A stretch of 64,000 nt of DNA from CAWGJF01 sp963715745 (lineage in GTDB: Bacteria > Bacteroidota > Ignavibacteria > Ignavibacteriales > Ignavibacteriaceae): contig OY970271.1 of the NCBI GenBank assembly GCA_963715745.1, positions 1,302,001 through 1,366,000 of the forward strand. The letters are read 5' to 3'. Below are positions 1 to 8,788 of this stretch, one piece after another (the stretch's first letter is position 1; each line of letters begins with the position of its first letter). The notes beneath the pieces were generated by a model, which saw only the letters and a list, made by a program, of their open reading frames with translations, did not search any database and had not been told where the DNA came from. Made by a program: the position numbers and the translations under genes.

Positions 1-396
1 GCTAAAGAAAACAATCTTATAACTGCAAAATCATTTGATGAATGGCTAACACCCGAAGGTATGCATAAAACAGTTGTTGGCACACTTGATTTAACTCCAG
101 AAGAGATAGTTGATTTTTGCAATTATGCTCGCAGAGAATATTATTTAAGACCGGCTTATCTTATTATGAAAATGAAATATGTTCTTCTTCATCCATCAGA
201 ATGGAGGAGAACAATAAAAGCTTTCAGAAGATTTTATAAATATTTATTTAATAGTAATAACAAATTAAACAAACAAAAATTTGGTTCAAGAATTTCGGGT
301 CATAATAAAAAATTAAAATCAGAATCCGGAAAACCATCCATCAGTAATTCATCTATAAATTCTGTTAAGCCGGAAAAGCAAAAAGTGGCTTCCTGA
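1..396 (+). CDS. C-terminal end of a B12-binding-type radical SAM protein (partial)
   Basis: The reading frame is open from base 1 without a start, so this is the last 131 residues of a longer gene; the ATG at 61 is internal. The visible segment contains LTPEEIVDFCNYARREYY followed by LRPAYL, a pattern I associate with the C-terminus of cobalamin-binding radical SAM Fe-S oxidoreductases found in glycan and lipid clusters. The last 45 residues are a low-complexity Lys/Ser/Asn tail, probably disordered. Neither the B12-binding domain nor the CxxxCxxC radical SAM motif is in the window, so the family call rests on the tail alone. The glycosyltransferases that follow suggest a role in surface polysaccharide or lipid modification (inference). 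A strong hairpin follows at 417-445. Confidence 0.5.
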   Translation, partial: AKENNLITAKSFDEWLTPEGMHKTVVGTLDLTPEEIVDFCNYARREYYLRPAYLIMKMKYVLLHPSEWRRTIKAFRRFYKYLFNSNNKLNKQKFGSRISGHNKKLKSESGKPSISNSSINSVKPEKQKVAS

Positions 397-416
397 TAAT
401 CAGAATATCAATTTTT

Positions 417-445
417 TCGCTGACAGTTATTCTGTCAGCGATTTT
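417..445 (+). terminator. Rho-independent terminator after the radical SAM gene
   Basis: A perfect 10-bp stem, TCGCTGACAG at 417-426 and CTGTCAGCGA at 432-441, closes a 5-base loop and is followed by TTTT. It lies 20 bases after the stop codon at 396 and separates this gene from the glycosyltransferase at 560. Confidence 0.75.
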
Positions 446-559
446 CTAATCTCACTCCAAATAAAATCTAATAATGAACTTGGTAATAATTATAAACGAT
501 GTAATAATTTGAAGAATAAGATTTTTATATTAAACATTCAAAATCCAAAATTTATTTGA

Positions 560-1735
560 ATGTCTGCTCCCATATTTTTAATAGTTATATTCATAATCTC
601 TTTATTCTTCTTTCTCCACTCCTATATATTTTACCCATTAATTATTAAACTAATTTCTTTATTTAAAAAGAAGCTAAAATTTTCTCTCAACTTGAGTAAT
701 TCTATATCAATTCTGATTGCCGTTTATAATGAAGAAAAAATTATTAAAGAAAGAATTAAAAACCTGGCAAATTCTGAATATGATTTCGATAAAGTGGAAG
801 TAATCGTTGGCTCAGATGGCTCAAGAGATAATACAATTCATATTTTGACTTCCTTACAGAATGAATATAGCTGGCTAAAGGTTTTTGATTATCCTGAGAG
901 AAGAGGTAAATCGGCAGTATTGAATGATCTTGTTTTAGAATCAAAACATGACATACTTATTTTTACTGATGCAAATACTGTTTTTGAAAGTGATACTATT
1001 AAGCAACTTGCATCCTCATTTGTGACTGAAAATATTGGTGGTGTTTGCGGCAGATTAAATCTTACCAATGAGAAATATAAGAGTTCGGGTTCTTCTGATG
1101 AAGTTAGTTACTGGAGATATGAAATATTTATTAAACAAGCAGAGGGAGATTGTAATTTTCTAATAGGGTCCAATGGGGGAAATTATGCAATTAGAAAATC
1201 ATTGTTTGAACCTCTCCCAATTGATAAACCTGTTACTGATGATTTATTTATAACTCTAAATGTACTTTCAAAAAATTATAAATTCGTTTATAATAATAAA
1301 GCAATTGGTTATGAAGAAGTATCACCCGGAGTTTTACATGAATTCAGGAGAAAGGTCAGGTTTGCAGCATCAAATTTCCAATCTCTAATTTTTTTAAAGA
1401 AGTTATTATTTTCAAAAAATATTTTGTTGTCATTTGCGTTCTGGTCTCACAAGATTTTAAGGTGGGTAATGCCATTTATTTTTGGGACATTATTTATTTC
1501 AAATATCCTGATCCTGAATTATAATGTTTCCTCATTTTACAACTATATTTTTTATTTACAATTAATTTGGATTTTTCTTTCCTTAGTTGGTTTGTTTCTT
1601 GATTTAGTAAAAGTTAGAGTTCCGATTTTATCCTTATTTTATTTTTTTGCATTGACAAATATTGCATTGCTCTTTGGGTTCTTCCGTTTTCTGACAGGAA
1701 AACATAAAGCATATTGGCAATCTACACCAAGGTAA
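560..1735 (+). CDS. Membrane-bound family 2 glycosyltransferase
   Basis: A 391-residue processive-type GT2 enzyme, expected to transfer a sugar from a nucleotide-sugar donor on the cytoplasmic face of the inner membrane. It has an N-terminal membrane helix (about residues 4-30), then a GT-A domain that starts with SISILIAVYNEEK. It contains VGSDGSRDNT (about residues 92-101), a metal-binding TDANT motif near 137, the acceptor-site TDDLF near 227-231, and a QxxRW-like stretch (RRKVRFAASNFQSL). Three or four C-terminal hydrophobic helices follow. This layout resembles cellulose-synthase/NodC-like GT2 proteins; donor and acceptor cannot be read from sequence. The ATG at 560 is the first in frame. 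The next gene begins at or just before its stop codon, so the two are probably co-transcribed. Confidence 0.85.
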   Translation: MSAPIFLIVIFIISLFFFLHSYIFYPLIIKLISLFKKKLKFSLNLSNSISILIAVYNEEKIIKERIKNLANSEYDFDKVEVIVGSDGSRDNTIHILTSLQNEYSWLKVFDYPERRGKSAVLNDLVLESKHDILIFTDANTVFESDTIKQLASSFVTENIGGVCGRLNLTNEKYKSSGSSDEVSYWRYEIFIKQAEGDCNFLIGSNGGNYAIRKSLFEPLPIDKPVTDDLFITLNVLSKNYKFVYNNKAIGYEEVSPGVLHEFRRKVRFAASNFQSLIFLKKLLFSKNILLSFAFWSHKILRWVMPFIFGTLFISNILILNYNVSSFYNYIFYLQLIWIFLSLVGLFLDLVKVRVPILSLFYFFALTNIALLFGFFRFLTGKHKAYWQSTPR

Positions 1736-1740
1736 ATGGA

Positions 1741-3144
1741 TTGAAAAAAAGCACCGAAAAAATATTAACTATTGCCAGCGATTTTATTACAATTAATCTT
1801 GCCTGGCTGACTTATTTCTATATCCGGATTGAATCAGGTTGGTTTAGCATAATAATTATGCCGGAAGCATGGATACCGATGATTATAGTTTACGTTTACT
1901 GGCTTGTCATTTTTACTTTTGTTGGTATGTACAGAACCTGGTTTGCGTCTTCCAGGTTTGATGAAATCTCAACACTTTTTAAGGCATCTTTTGTCGGCAT
2001 TTTTATTTTGTTCTTTATCATTTTCCTTGATGATTATTTACACGGAATAGAATCAAATACAAGAATTCTGATTTTTATTTACTGGGGATTGATAATTGTT
2101 TATGTAAGTGCAGGTAGACTAATAATCCGCAGCATTCAGCGTAATCTGCTTATTAAAGGAGTAGGCAGAAGGAATACATTAGTTGTTGGTTTTAATCCTA
2201 AAGCTCATGAAATCTATGATCAGATAAATCATTCTCCCGGACTTGGACTTGATATTGTAGGATTTATTGCAATTAATCCTGATAATGTCGGAAAAGATCA
2301 TAAAGGAATTAAAGCAATTGACTCAATTGAAAAACTTACTTCAATTGTTGATGATGTGGATGCAAAAGAAGTTATAATTGCCCTGGAAAAAGAAGATCAT
2401 AATTTATTAGTTGATATCATTTCCCGGCTTGAAAATAAAAATGTTGGGTTGAAAATAGTTCCGGATCTTTATGAAATATTAAGCGGGCAGGCAAGAACAG
2501 CACAGATATATGGTGTTCCATTAATTGATATTATGCCTGAACTGATGCCTGAATGGGAGAAAAGATTAAAAAGGTTGCTGGATATTTTAATCTCATTGGT
2601 TATCTTAATTATATCTCTTCCTTTAATATTAATTTTTTCGATTGCGATAAAACTTGACAGCAGAGGCACTGTGTTTTTTAAACAAGAAAGAATCGGGATG
2701 AACAATAAAATTTTTAAAATAATAAAATTCCGGTCGATGTTTGAAGATGCTGAAAAACATACGGGTCCTGTTTGGTCTCAAAAAAATGATCCGCGTGTTA
2801 CAAGAGTGGGCAAAATACTGAGACGAATAAGAATAGATGAAATTCCGCAGTTGTATAATGTTTTAAAAGGTGAAATGAGTCTTGTCGGTCCAAGACCTGA
2901 ACGCCCCTTTTTTGTTGAAAAGCTTTCAAATGAAATTCCTTACTATAAACGAAGATTAAAAGTAAGACCAGGTATCACTGGATGGGCACAGGTTAAACAT
3001 AAATATGATGAAACCATTGAAGATGTTAAAATAAAATTACGCTACGATTTATTTTACATTGAAAATATGTCGCTCAGAATGGACATAAAAATTATGATAA
3101 GAACTATGTTCGTAGTATTATTTGGTAAAGGTCACTATAAGTAG
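1741..3144 (+). CDS. Polyprenyl glycosylphosphotransferase (WbaP/EpsL-type sugar transferase)
   Basis: Transfers a sugar-1-phosphate from a UDP-sugar to undecaprenyl phosphate, the priming step of lipid-linked glycan synthesis at the inner membrane. There are about four N-terminal membrane helices, a Rossmann-like CoA-binding domain (LVVGFNPKAHEIYDQI), a further membrane segment (DILISLVILIISLPLI), and a complete bacterial sugar transferase domain. That domain has FFKQERIG, KFRSM near residue 330, RIDEIPQLYNVLKGEMS with the catalytic Asp-Glu near 365, SLVGPRPE and RPGITGWAQV. About 467 residues is normal for the family. The start is uncertain: TTG at 1741 lies just after the upstream stop with AAGG ahead of it, while an in-frame TTG at 1714 would overlap the upstream gene. 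A catalytically degenerate relative is encoded at 4957-5865. Confidence 0.88.
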   Translation: MKKSTEKILTIASDFITINLAWLTYFYIRIESGWFSIIIMPEAWIPMIIVYVYWLVIFTFVGMYRTWFASSRFDEISTLFKASFVGIFILFFIIFLDDYLHGIESNTRILIFIYWGLIIVYVSAGRLIIRSIQRNLLIKGVGRRNTLVVGFNPKAHEIYDQINHSPGLGLDIVGFIAINPDNVGKDHKGIKAIDSIEKLTSIVDDVDAKEVIIALEKEDHNLLVDIISRLENKNVGLKIVPDLYEILSGQARTAQIYGVPLIDIMPELMPEWEKRLKRLLDILISLVILIISLPLILIFSIAIKLDSRGTVFFKQERIGMNNKIFKIIKFRSMFEDAEKHTGPVWSQKNDPRVTRVGKILRRIRIDEIPQLYNVLKGEMSLVGPRPERPFFVEKLSNEIPYYKRRLKVRPGITGWAQVKHKYDETIEDVKIKLRYDLFYIENMSLRMDIKIMIRTMFVVLFGKGHYK

Positions 3145-3151
3145 ATCAAAT

Positions 3152-3874
3152 ATGGAAGAAAAAATACTTGTAATAATACCAACTTATAATGAGCTGGAAA
3201 ATATAACCCGGCTTATTCCAATTGTACTTTCACAGGATAGCAGAGTTCACATTTTAGTTGTTGATGATAACTCTCCGGATGGTACGTGGAATTTTGTTGA
3301 GAAAGAATCAAGTAAAAACAATCGGGTTCATCTTCTCAAAAGAAAATCAAAAATGGGTTTGGGAACTGCGTACATTGCCGGTTTTAAATATGCTCTTGAA
3401 AATAATTATGATTTTGTATTTGAAATGGACGCAGATTTCTCTCACGATCCAAAAGAGATACCGAATTTTTTAAAAGAGATTAAGAATAATGATCTTGTTT
3501 TAGGCAGTCGGTATATCCATGGTGTTAATGTTGTCAACTGGCCTATGCGAAGATTATTGCTGAGTTCATTTGCAAATATATACACACGAATAATAACCGG
3601 AATGCCGGTAAAGGATGCAACAGGTGGATTTAAATGTTTCAGGATAGATGTTCTTAAGGCTATTAACCTTGATAAAATAAAATCCAATGGTTATGCTTTC
3701 CAGATTGAAATGACTTTTAAAGCATGGAAAAAAGGATTCAGGATTAAAGAAATGTCAATTGTTTTTGTTGACCGGATGAAAGGACAATCTAAAATGTCCC
3801 GTAAAATTGTTCGCGAAGCAGTTACGATGGTCTGGAAACTTCGCTTTGGAAGTATCTTCGGTTTAATAAAATAA
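3152..3874 (+). CDS. Polyprenol-phosphate mannosyltransferase-like GT2 (Dpm1 family)
   Basis: A 240-residue soluble GT2 enzyme of the dolichol-phosphate mannose synthase type, which makes polyprenyl-phosphate-linked mannose or a related sugar for periplasmic transferases. The start MEEKILVIIPTYNELENI matches the family. VVDDNSPDGT is near residue 37 and EMDADFSHDP near 91 (metal and donor binding). GSRYIHG, DATGGFKCFR and GYAFQIEMTFKAWKKG follow in the usual order, and there is no C-terminal membrane domain. ATG 3152 is preferred over an in-frame TTG at 3122, which lies inside the upstream gene. The stop of the upstream gene is only 7 bases away and the next gene begins 4 bases after this one, so they form an operon. 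Confidence 0.85.
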   Translation: MEEKILVIIPTYNELENITRLIPIVLSQDSRVHILVVDDNSPDGTWNFVEKESSKNNRVHLLKRKSKMGLGTAYIAGFKYALENNYDFVFEMDADFSHDPKEIPNFLKEIKNNDLVLGSRYIHGVNVVNWPMRRLLLSSFANIYTRIITGMPVKDATGGFKCFRIDVLKAINLDKIKSNGYAFQIEMTFKAWKKGFRIKEMSIVFVDRMKGQSKMSRKIVREAVTMVWKLRFGSIFGLIK

Positions 3875-3878
3875 AATT

Positions 3879-4991
3879 ATGATAGATCTTTCCATCATAA
3901 TAGTTAATTATAATGTTAAGGAATTTCTCCAGAACTTAATACATTCAATTGAAAAAGCTATTGAGAACCTTTCTGCAGAAATTATTGTTGTAGATAACGC
4001 ATCGACAGATGGAAGCATTGAACTGCTGAAATCAAAATTTCCTTTTATAAATCTTATCGAGAATAAAACAAACCTTGGCTTTGGAAAAGCAAATAATATT
4101 GGTCTTCAACTTTCCAAAGGGAAATACATTGCAATGATTAATCCCGATGCAATTGTTAGTGAAGACACATTTACTAAATTGATAAATTTTTTTAAAGAGA
4201 ATCCTGATGCCGGTTTGGCGACTCCAAAAATTTTAAATCCCGATGGAACATTACAACTAGGCTGCAGAAGAAGTTTCCCCGGTCCATGGACATCCTTCTG
4301 CAGGGTAACAGGTTTGAGTGGGTTATTTCCCAAAAGTAAAATATTTGCACGTTATAATCTTACTTACCTTCCTGAAAACCAGACTTTTGAAGTCGATGCA
4401 ATATCTGGTTCCTTTATGGTAATGAAGAGAGGAGTTTATGAAAAAGTAGGAGGATTTGATGAGCAGTTTTTTATGTATGGTGAAGATCTTGATTTGTGTT
4501 ACAGGATTCAAAAAGCAGGTTACAAAGTATTTTATGTTCACACTGCACAGGCTATCCACTACAAAGGAGAGAGTACTAAACGAAGTGATATTGATGAAGT
4601 AAGAATATTTTATGATGCAATGCGAGTGTTTGTAAAAAAACATCTTGCAACTTCACTTCTTGTTTCAATTATTCTCAGACTTGCAATTAATATGCGGGAG
4701 TTGATGGCATTTATCGGAAAAAGAAAATTAGTTTTTTATTCTTTGCTGTTTGATATAATTCTTTTTGACTTTTCGCTGTTCATTTCTGAAAAATTTTACA
4801 TGAGTATTGTTGAATGGGGAGGATTTGAACCGCAGCATTTTTGGATTGTTTATTCTATCCCTGTTTTGCTTCACGTTTTTGTAGCTTCAGTTTCCGGTGT
4901 TTATCGGAGAAGCCGGCTTTCTCTTCTAAGAAATTTTACTGGTACTTTTATCAGTTTTGTACTTTTGTCTTCTATTACTTTTTTCTTTTAA
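3879..4991 (+). CDS. GT2 rhamnosyltransferase-like enzyme; N-terminal part of a probable frameshifted fusion
   Basis: Residues 1-270 form a WbbL-like GT2 domain: LSIIIVNYNVKEFL at the start, VVDNASTDGS near 38, NLGFGKANNIG, INPDAIVSE near 90 (metal binding), DAISGSFMVMKRGVYEKVGG, and MYGEDLDLCYR with the catalytic Glu-Asp. Such enzymes commonly transfer rhamnose to lipid-linked or LPS acceptors, but the donor is not certain. The last 100 residues are membrane helices that look like the start of a polyprenyl glycosylphosphotransferase (FDIILFDFSLFI, then SGVYRRSRLSLLRNFTGTFI). Translation stops at TAA 4989-4991, inside the second expected helix region, and the missing continuation lies in the +1 frame from 4990. 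The intact product would be about 661 residues (3879-5865). Confidence 0.75.
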   Translation: MIDLSIIIVNYNVKEFLQNLIHSIEKAIENLSAEIIVVDNASTDGSIELLKSKFPFINLIENKTNLGFGKANNIGLQLSKGKYIAMINPDAIVSEDTFTKLINFFKENPDAGLATPKILNPDGTLQLGCRRSFPGPWTSFCRVTGLSGLFPKSKIFARYNLTYLPENQTFEVDAISGSFMVMKRGVYEKVGGFDEQFFMYGEDLDLCYRIQKAGYKVFYVHTAQAIHYKGESTKRSDIDEVRIFYDAMRVFVKKHLATSLLVSIILRLAINMRELMAFIGKRKLVFYSLLFDIILFDFSLFISEKFYMSIVEWGGFEPQHFWIVYSIPVLLHVFVASVSGVYRRSRLSLLRNFTGTFISFVLLSSITFFF

Positions 4992-5865
4992 ACAATATGC
5001 ATACAGCCGTGCTGTTGTAATTTTCACTTACATTGCATTCATAATTCTATCTTCTTCCTGGCGTTTAATATTAAAAATATTTTTCAAAGTTGGTCTCCAG
5101 TTCCAGGGTGTTCTTAATAAACGCTCATTAATAATAGGAACACATAGCCATGCTATTCAGATTGCAAATAAGCTGAAAGATTATCAGCGTGATGTGCATA
5201 GTTTTATAGGACTTGTTGGCAAATCACATTCGGAAGTAGGAAAAAATCTTGAAGGATTTGAAGTAGTGGGTGCTTTACAGAATTTCAGAAAAGTTGTGAA
5301 AGAGAAAAATATTTCCGAAGTTATTTTTGCCGGTGAAGAACTAAGCTACAGCGAAATGATTGAATTAGTTTCATCCTGCCAGCAGGATAATATTGATTTC
5401 AGGATAAGCGGAGTAGATTTGAATTTTATTGTTGGAAAAACTTCCGTTTCAATGCTTGATGATATTCCGCTGGTTGAAGTCAGGTATAATATCTCAAATC
5501 CGGTTCAAAAATCAGTAAAAAATATTTTTGATTATTTGCTTGCCTTCTTTTCTTTGCTTTTCATTTATCCTTTTGTTTATCTTTGGTCAAAGCTTACAGG
5601 CAGGAAGAACGATTTCATAAATTTTGTTCTTGGAGTGCCGTTAATTTTTTCCGGTAAGGTTAGTTTTGTTGGACCAAAAGAAAATTCCGGCAATAATGGA
5701 ATTTATCTTGGCAAAAGAGGCTTAACCGGCTTGTGGTTTATTGAGGATAACAAACAAATTAAAAAAGAAAAACTTGATTTTTACTATGCAAAGAATCAGA
5801 ACATCTGGCTCGATTTAGAGATTCTTGCAAAAACTCTAAACAAAATGTTTAACAATAAAAGTTAG
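4957..5865 (+). CDS. Degenerate sugar-transferase module; probable C-terminal half of the GT2 fusion
   Basis: Continues, in the +1 frame, the membrane region begun in the preceding gene. It has KQYAYSRAVVIFTYIAF, then a CoA-binding-like Rossmann domain (NKRSLIIGTHSHAIQIANKL) and a membrane segment aligned with the sugar transferase anchor (IFDYLLAFFSLLFIYPFVYL). It ends with sugar-transferase signatures SFVGPKE, KRGLTGLW and DFYYAKNQNIWLDLEIL. Compared with the intact enzyme at 1741-3144, about 60 residues are missing between the anchor and SFVGPKE, including FKQERIG, KFRSM and the catalytic Asp-Glu of IDEIPQ. Catalysis is therefore not expected. There is no convincing start of its own: TTG 4957 overlaps the upstream frame. 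It may be a non-catalytic membrane scaffold for the GT2, or decay. Confidence 0.6.
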   Translation: MYFCLLLLFSFKQYAYSRAVVIFTYIAFIILSSSWRLILKIFFKVGLQFQGVLNKRSLIIGTHSHAIQIANKLKDYQRDVHSFIGLVGKSHSEVGKNLEGFEVVGALQNFRKVVKEKNISEVIFAGEELSYSEMIELVSSCQQDNIDFRISGVDLNFIVGKTSVSMLDDIPLVEVRYNISNPVQKSVKNIFDYLLAFFSLLFIYPFVYLWSKLTGRKNDFINFVLGVPLIFSGKVSFVGPKENSGNNGIYLGKRGLTGLWFIEDNKQIKKEKLDFYYAKNQNIWLDLEILAKTLNKMFNNKS

Positions 5866-5867
5866 TA

Positions 5868-6818
5868 ATGGGTAAAACGATATTAGATTTTGAAAAACCG
5901 GTTTATGAACTTGAACAAAAATTGGAGGAGATGCGCAAAAGTTCAGGCGGATTGAACATTGATAAAGAAATTTCCAGGATTGAGGGAAAAGTTGCACAAT
6001 TAAAAGAAGAACTTTATAATGATCTTTCACGCTGGCAAAAAGTTCAGCTTGCAAGGCATCCTGACCGACCATTCACTCTGGATTATATTCATTTGATAAC
6101 AGAAAATTTTGTTGAACTTCACGGCGATAGATTGTTTGGTGATGATCACGCAATTATTGGCGGTTTTGCCAAACTTGAAGATTTTAAAGTTATGATAATA
6201 GGACATCAAAAGGGACGCGATACCAAATCAAATATTTACAGAAATTTTGGAATGGCAAATCCTGAAGGTTATCGTAAAGCTTTAAGATTAATGAAGCTTG
6301 CAGAAAAATTTAATAAGCCTGTTATTACTATGTTGGATACACCGGGCGCATATCCAGGTCTGGAAGCTGAAGAAAGAGGACAGGCAGAAGCAATTGCAAG
6401 AAATCTTTTTGAAATGAGCAAATTAAAAGTTCCTATAATTGTTGTGATAATTGGCGAAGGTGCTAGTGGAGGTGCGTTGGGAATTGGAGTTGGGGATAGA
6501 ATACTTATGTTAGAGAATTGCTGGTACTCGGTTATAAGTCCTGAATCCTGCTCAAGTATTTTGTGGAGAAGCTGGGATTATAAAGAGCAGGCTGCGGAAG
6601 CGTTAAAACTTACTGCCCAGGATTTACTTGAACAAAAAATTATTGATAGAATAATACCTGAACCACTTGGCGGTGCACATAATGATCATCAGACAACTGC
6701 AGAGAATTTAAAATCAGCTTTGCTTGAAGAACTTGAACAGCTTGTTAAGCAGAAACCCGATAAGCTTATTGAAAACAGGTTGAAAAAATTCGGAAGTATG
6801 GGAGAATATATAGAATAA
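5868..6818 (+). CDS. accA: Acetyl-CoA carboxylase carboxyltransferase subunit alpha
   Basis: With AccD it transfers carboxyl from carboxybiotin to acetyl-CoA, giving malonyl-CoA for fatty acid synthesis in the cytosol. At 316 residues it has the normal length and the family layout: an N-terminal helical region beginning LDFEKPVYELEQKLEE, then the crotonase-like core with HGDRLFGDD, GHQKGRDTKSNIYRNFGMANPEGYRKA, TPGAYPGLEAEERGQAEAIA, GEGASGGALGIGVGD and SPESCSSILWR. ATG 5868 is 2 bases after the previous stop. It is the last gene before a strong terminator at 6850-6877, so it is probably transcribed with the glycan genes; no functional link is implied. Confidence 0.97.
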   Translation: MGKTILDFEKPVYELEQKLEEMRKSSGGLNIDKEISRIEGKVAQLKEELYNDLSRWQKVQLARHPDRPFTLDYIHLITENFVELHGDRLFGDDHAIIGGFAKLEDFKVMIIGHQKGRDTKSNIYRNFGMANPEGYRKALRLMKLAEKFNKPVITMLDTPGAYPGLEAEERGQAEAIARNLFEMSKLKVPIIVVIIGEGASGGALGIGVGDRILMLENCWYSVISPESCSSILWRSWDYKEQAAEALKLTAQDLLEQKIIDRIIPEPLGGAHNDHQTTAENLKSALLEELEQLVKQKPDKLIENRLKKFGSMGEYIE

Positions 6819-6849
6819 TAAAATTTTCATTTCCCAATTGCTTAATTTT

Positions 6850-6877
6850 ATATCCCGGTCTCCGGGATATTTTTTTG
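6850..6877 (+). terminator. Rho-independent terminator after accA
   Basis: A 9-bp G+C-rich stem, ATATCCCGG at 6850-6858 and CCGGGATAT at 6862-6870, has a 3-base loop (TCT) and runs into seven T residues. It closes the transcript that ends with accA. Confidence 0.85.
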
Positions 6878-6898
6878 CAAATCAATTTTGAAAAATAA

Positions 6899-7309
6899 AT
6901 GCTTATACATAAAACCTTACTTCGTGTCAGGTATGCAGATACAGACCAGATGCAGTTTGCTTACAACGGAAAATACTTTGAATATTTTGAAGTTGGCAGA
7001 ACAGAAATGATGCGCGATAATGGATTGACTTATAAATCTATTGAAGAACATGGTTATAATATGCCTGTTTATTCTGTTCATATTGATTTTAAGAATCCTG
7101 CTTTTTATGATGAACTTTTAGAAATAGAAACAAAAGTTGAAAAGCGTCCCGTTGCAAGAGTACATATTGATCATATAATAAAAAGTAAAGAGAGAGATGT
7201 TGTTATTGCCGAAGGTTATGTAGAATTAGTATTTATCGAAAAACGATCAAAAAAAATAACCAGAGCACCGCAATTTTTTATTGATGCTGTAAAAAATCAT
7301 TTTGAATGA
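6899..7309 (+). CDS. Acyl-CoA thioesterase, 4HBT/YbgC family
   Basis: A 136-residue single hotdog-fold protein expected to hydrolyse acyl-CoA or acyl-ACP thioesters. It shows the YbgC/4-hydroxybenzoyl-CoA thioesterase signature RVRYADTDQMQFAYNGKYFEYFEVGRTE, quoted here in pieces: YADTDQMQFAYNGKY holds the catalytic Asp, and YFEVGRTEMMRDNGL follows. Length is typical. ATG 6899 comes 22 bases after the accA terminator. It is followed closely by the flippase gene at 7325, so a new transcription unit probably starts here. The substrate cannot be predicted. Confidence 0.88.
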   Translation: MLIHKTLLRVRYADTDQMQFAYNGKYFEYFEVGRTEMMRDNGLTYKSIEEHGYNMPVYSVHIDFKNPAFYDELLEIETKVEKRPVARVHIDHIIKSKERDVVIAEGYVELVFIEKRSKKITRAPQFFIDAVKNHFE

Positions 7310-7324
7310 GATGATTATAAATTA

Positions 7325-8788
7325 ATGTTCCAGAAATTAAAAGAATTAACTAAAGATACAGCGATTTACGGAATCTCTACTATGGTTGGGAGATTCCTGA
7401 ATTTCCTGCTTGTTCCTTTTTACACAAATTTATTTCCACCAGCCGAATATGGTATTATACAATTAATATATGCTTACATCGCAATCCTTAATATAGTATA
7501 CATTTACGGCTTAGATTCTGCCTACCTGAAGTTTGCAGCGTTTAAAGATGTCGGAGATGAAAAGGATAATTTCTCTACACCTTACATCACAATTTTTTTA
7601 ACATCAATTGTTTTTAGCTTACTAATTGCTCTGAACAGCAACCCGATTGCTGAATCACTTAGAATTCCTGGCAAGTATGAATATCTTATCCAGGTTGTAG
7701 GGTTACTTCTGGTTTTTGACTCGCTCCAGGTAATTCCTTATTTAAAGTTAAGGCTTGAAAGAAAAGCTGTAAAATTTTCAACATTCAGAATAATTAATAT
7801 ACTCGTAAATATTTTACTGAATATTATTTTGATACTTGTTTTAAAATGGGGAATAGAAGCAATTGTTATCAGCAACGTAATTGCTTCTTTTGTTTCTTTT
7901 GCATTGGTTACTCCCGAAATATTTAAATACTTCCGCTTAAAAATTCATCCCGAATTGCTGAAAAGATTATTAAAATTTGGGTTGCCTTATTTACCAGCAG
8001 GCTTTGCTGTGATGATTGTCCAGGTAATTGACGTTCCGATTCTTGAAAAGCTTACAGATTTCCAAACGGTTGGAATTTATAAAGCAAATTACAGGATGGG
8101 AATTTTTATGATGCTTTTTGTTAACATGTTTCAATATGCATGGCAGCCTTTCTTTTTAACAAATGCAAAAGAAGAAAATGCAAAACAGATGTTTGCAAAA
8201 GTCCTTACTTATTTTACTTTAGTCGGAAGTATCATTCTGGTTGTAATATCGTTGTTCATTTCCGATATCGTTCACATAAAAATTTCCGGTTACTCACTTA
8301 TTGGTCCTGAATACTGGAGCGGCTTGAGCATTATTCCAATAATTTTATTTGCCTATTTAGTTAACGGGATGTATGTTATTTTTTCAGCAGGAATTTATAT
8401 TGAGGAAAAAAGTTTGTATGTGCCGTTTATTTCGGGTGCAGGCGCATTAACAAATGTTGTTGCAAACTTTTTACTAATTCCGATCTGGGGAATTACAGGC
8501 GCAGCTTTTGCAACTTTATTAAGTTACCTTGTAATGACGATTGGCTACTATTTTGTCACTCAAAAGTTTTATAAAATTGATTATGAATTTAACAGAATTT
8601 TTAAAATTATTTCAGGTATTACTGTCACTGCAGTTATTTATTATTCATTAATCGATAAAGAATTTTTTAATGTTTATTTGAAATTGATTTTGATGATTTT
8701 GTTTTTTGCATATACATTTTTATTTGCGGTTAACAGAAATGAAATGATTCAGTTGCGAAATCGATTATTACAAAAAAGAAAAAAATAA
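7325..8788 (+). CDS. Polysaccharide flippase (Wzx/MATE-like oligosaccharide exporter)
   Basis: A 487-residue integral membrane protein with about 14 hydrophobic helices, of the polysaccharide biosynthesis (RfbX/Wzx) branch of the MOP superfamily, which moves undecaprenyl-linked oligosaccharide across the inner membrane. The N-terminus (LTKDTAIYGISTMVGRFLNF, then LVPFYTNLFPPAEYGI) is characteristic, and the YLPAGFAVMIVQVIDVPIL and YKANYRMGIFMMLFVNMF segments fit the second half. The C-terminus is short and basic. The glycosyltransferase block upstream is a plausible source of its substrate. Its stop codon directly abuts the ATG of dut at 8789. Confidence 0.87.
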   Translation: MFQKLKELTKDTAIYGISTMVGRFLNFLLVPFYTNLFPPAEYGIIQLIYAYIAILNIVYIYGLDSAYLKFAAFKDVGDEKDNFSTPYITIFLTSIVFSLLIALNSNPIAESLRIPGKYEYLIQVVGLLLVFDSLQVIPYLKLRLERKAVKFSTFRIINILVNILLNIILILVLKWGIEAIVISNVIASFVSFALVTPEIFKYFRLKIHPELLKRLLKFGLPYLPAGFAVMIVQVIDVPILEKLTDFQTVGIYKANYRMGIFMMLFVNMFQYAWQPFFLTNAKEENAKQMFAKVLTYFTLVGSIILVVISLFISDIVHIKISGYSLIGPEYWSGLSIIPIILFAYLVNGMYVIFSAGIYIEEKSLYVPFISGAGALTNVVANFLLIPIWGITGAAFATLLSYLVMTIGYYFVTQKFYKIDYEFNRIFKIISGITVTAVIYYSLIDKEFFNVYLKLILMILFFAYTFLFAVNRNEMIQLRNRLLQKRKK

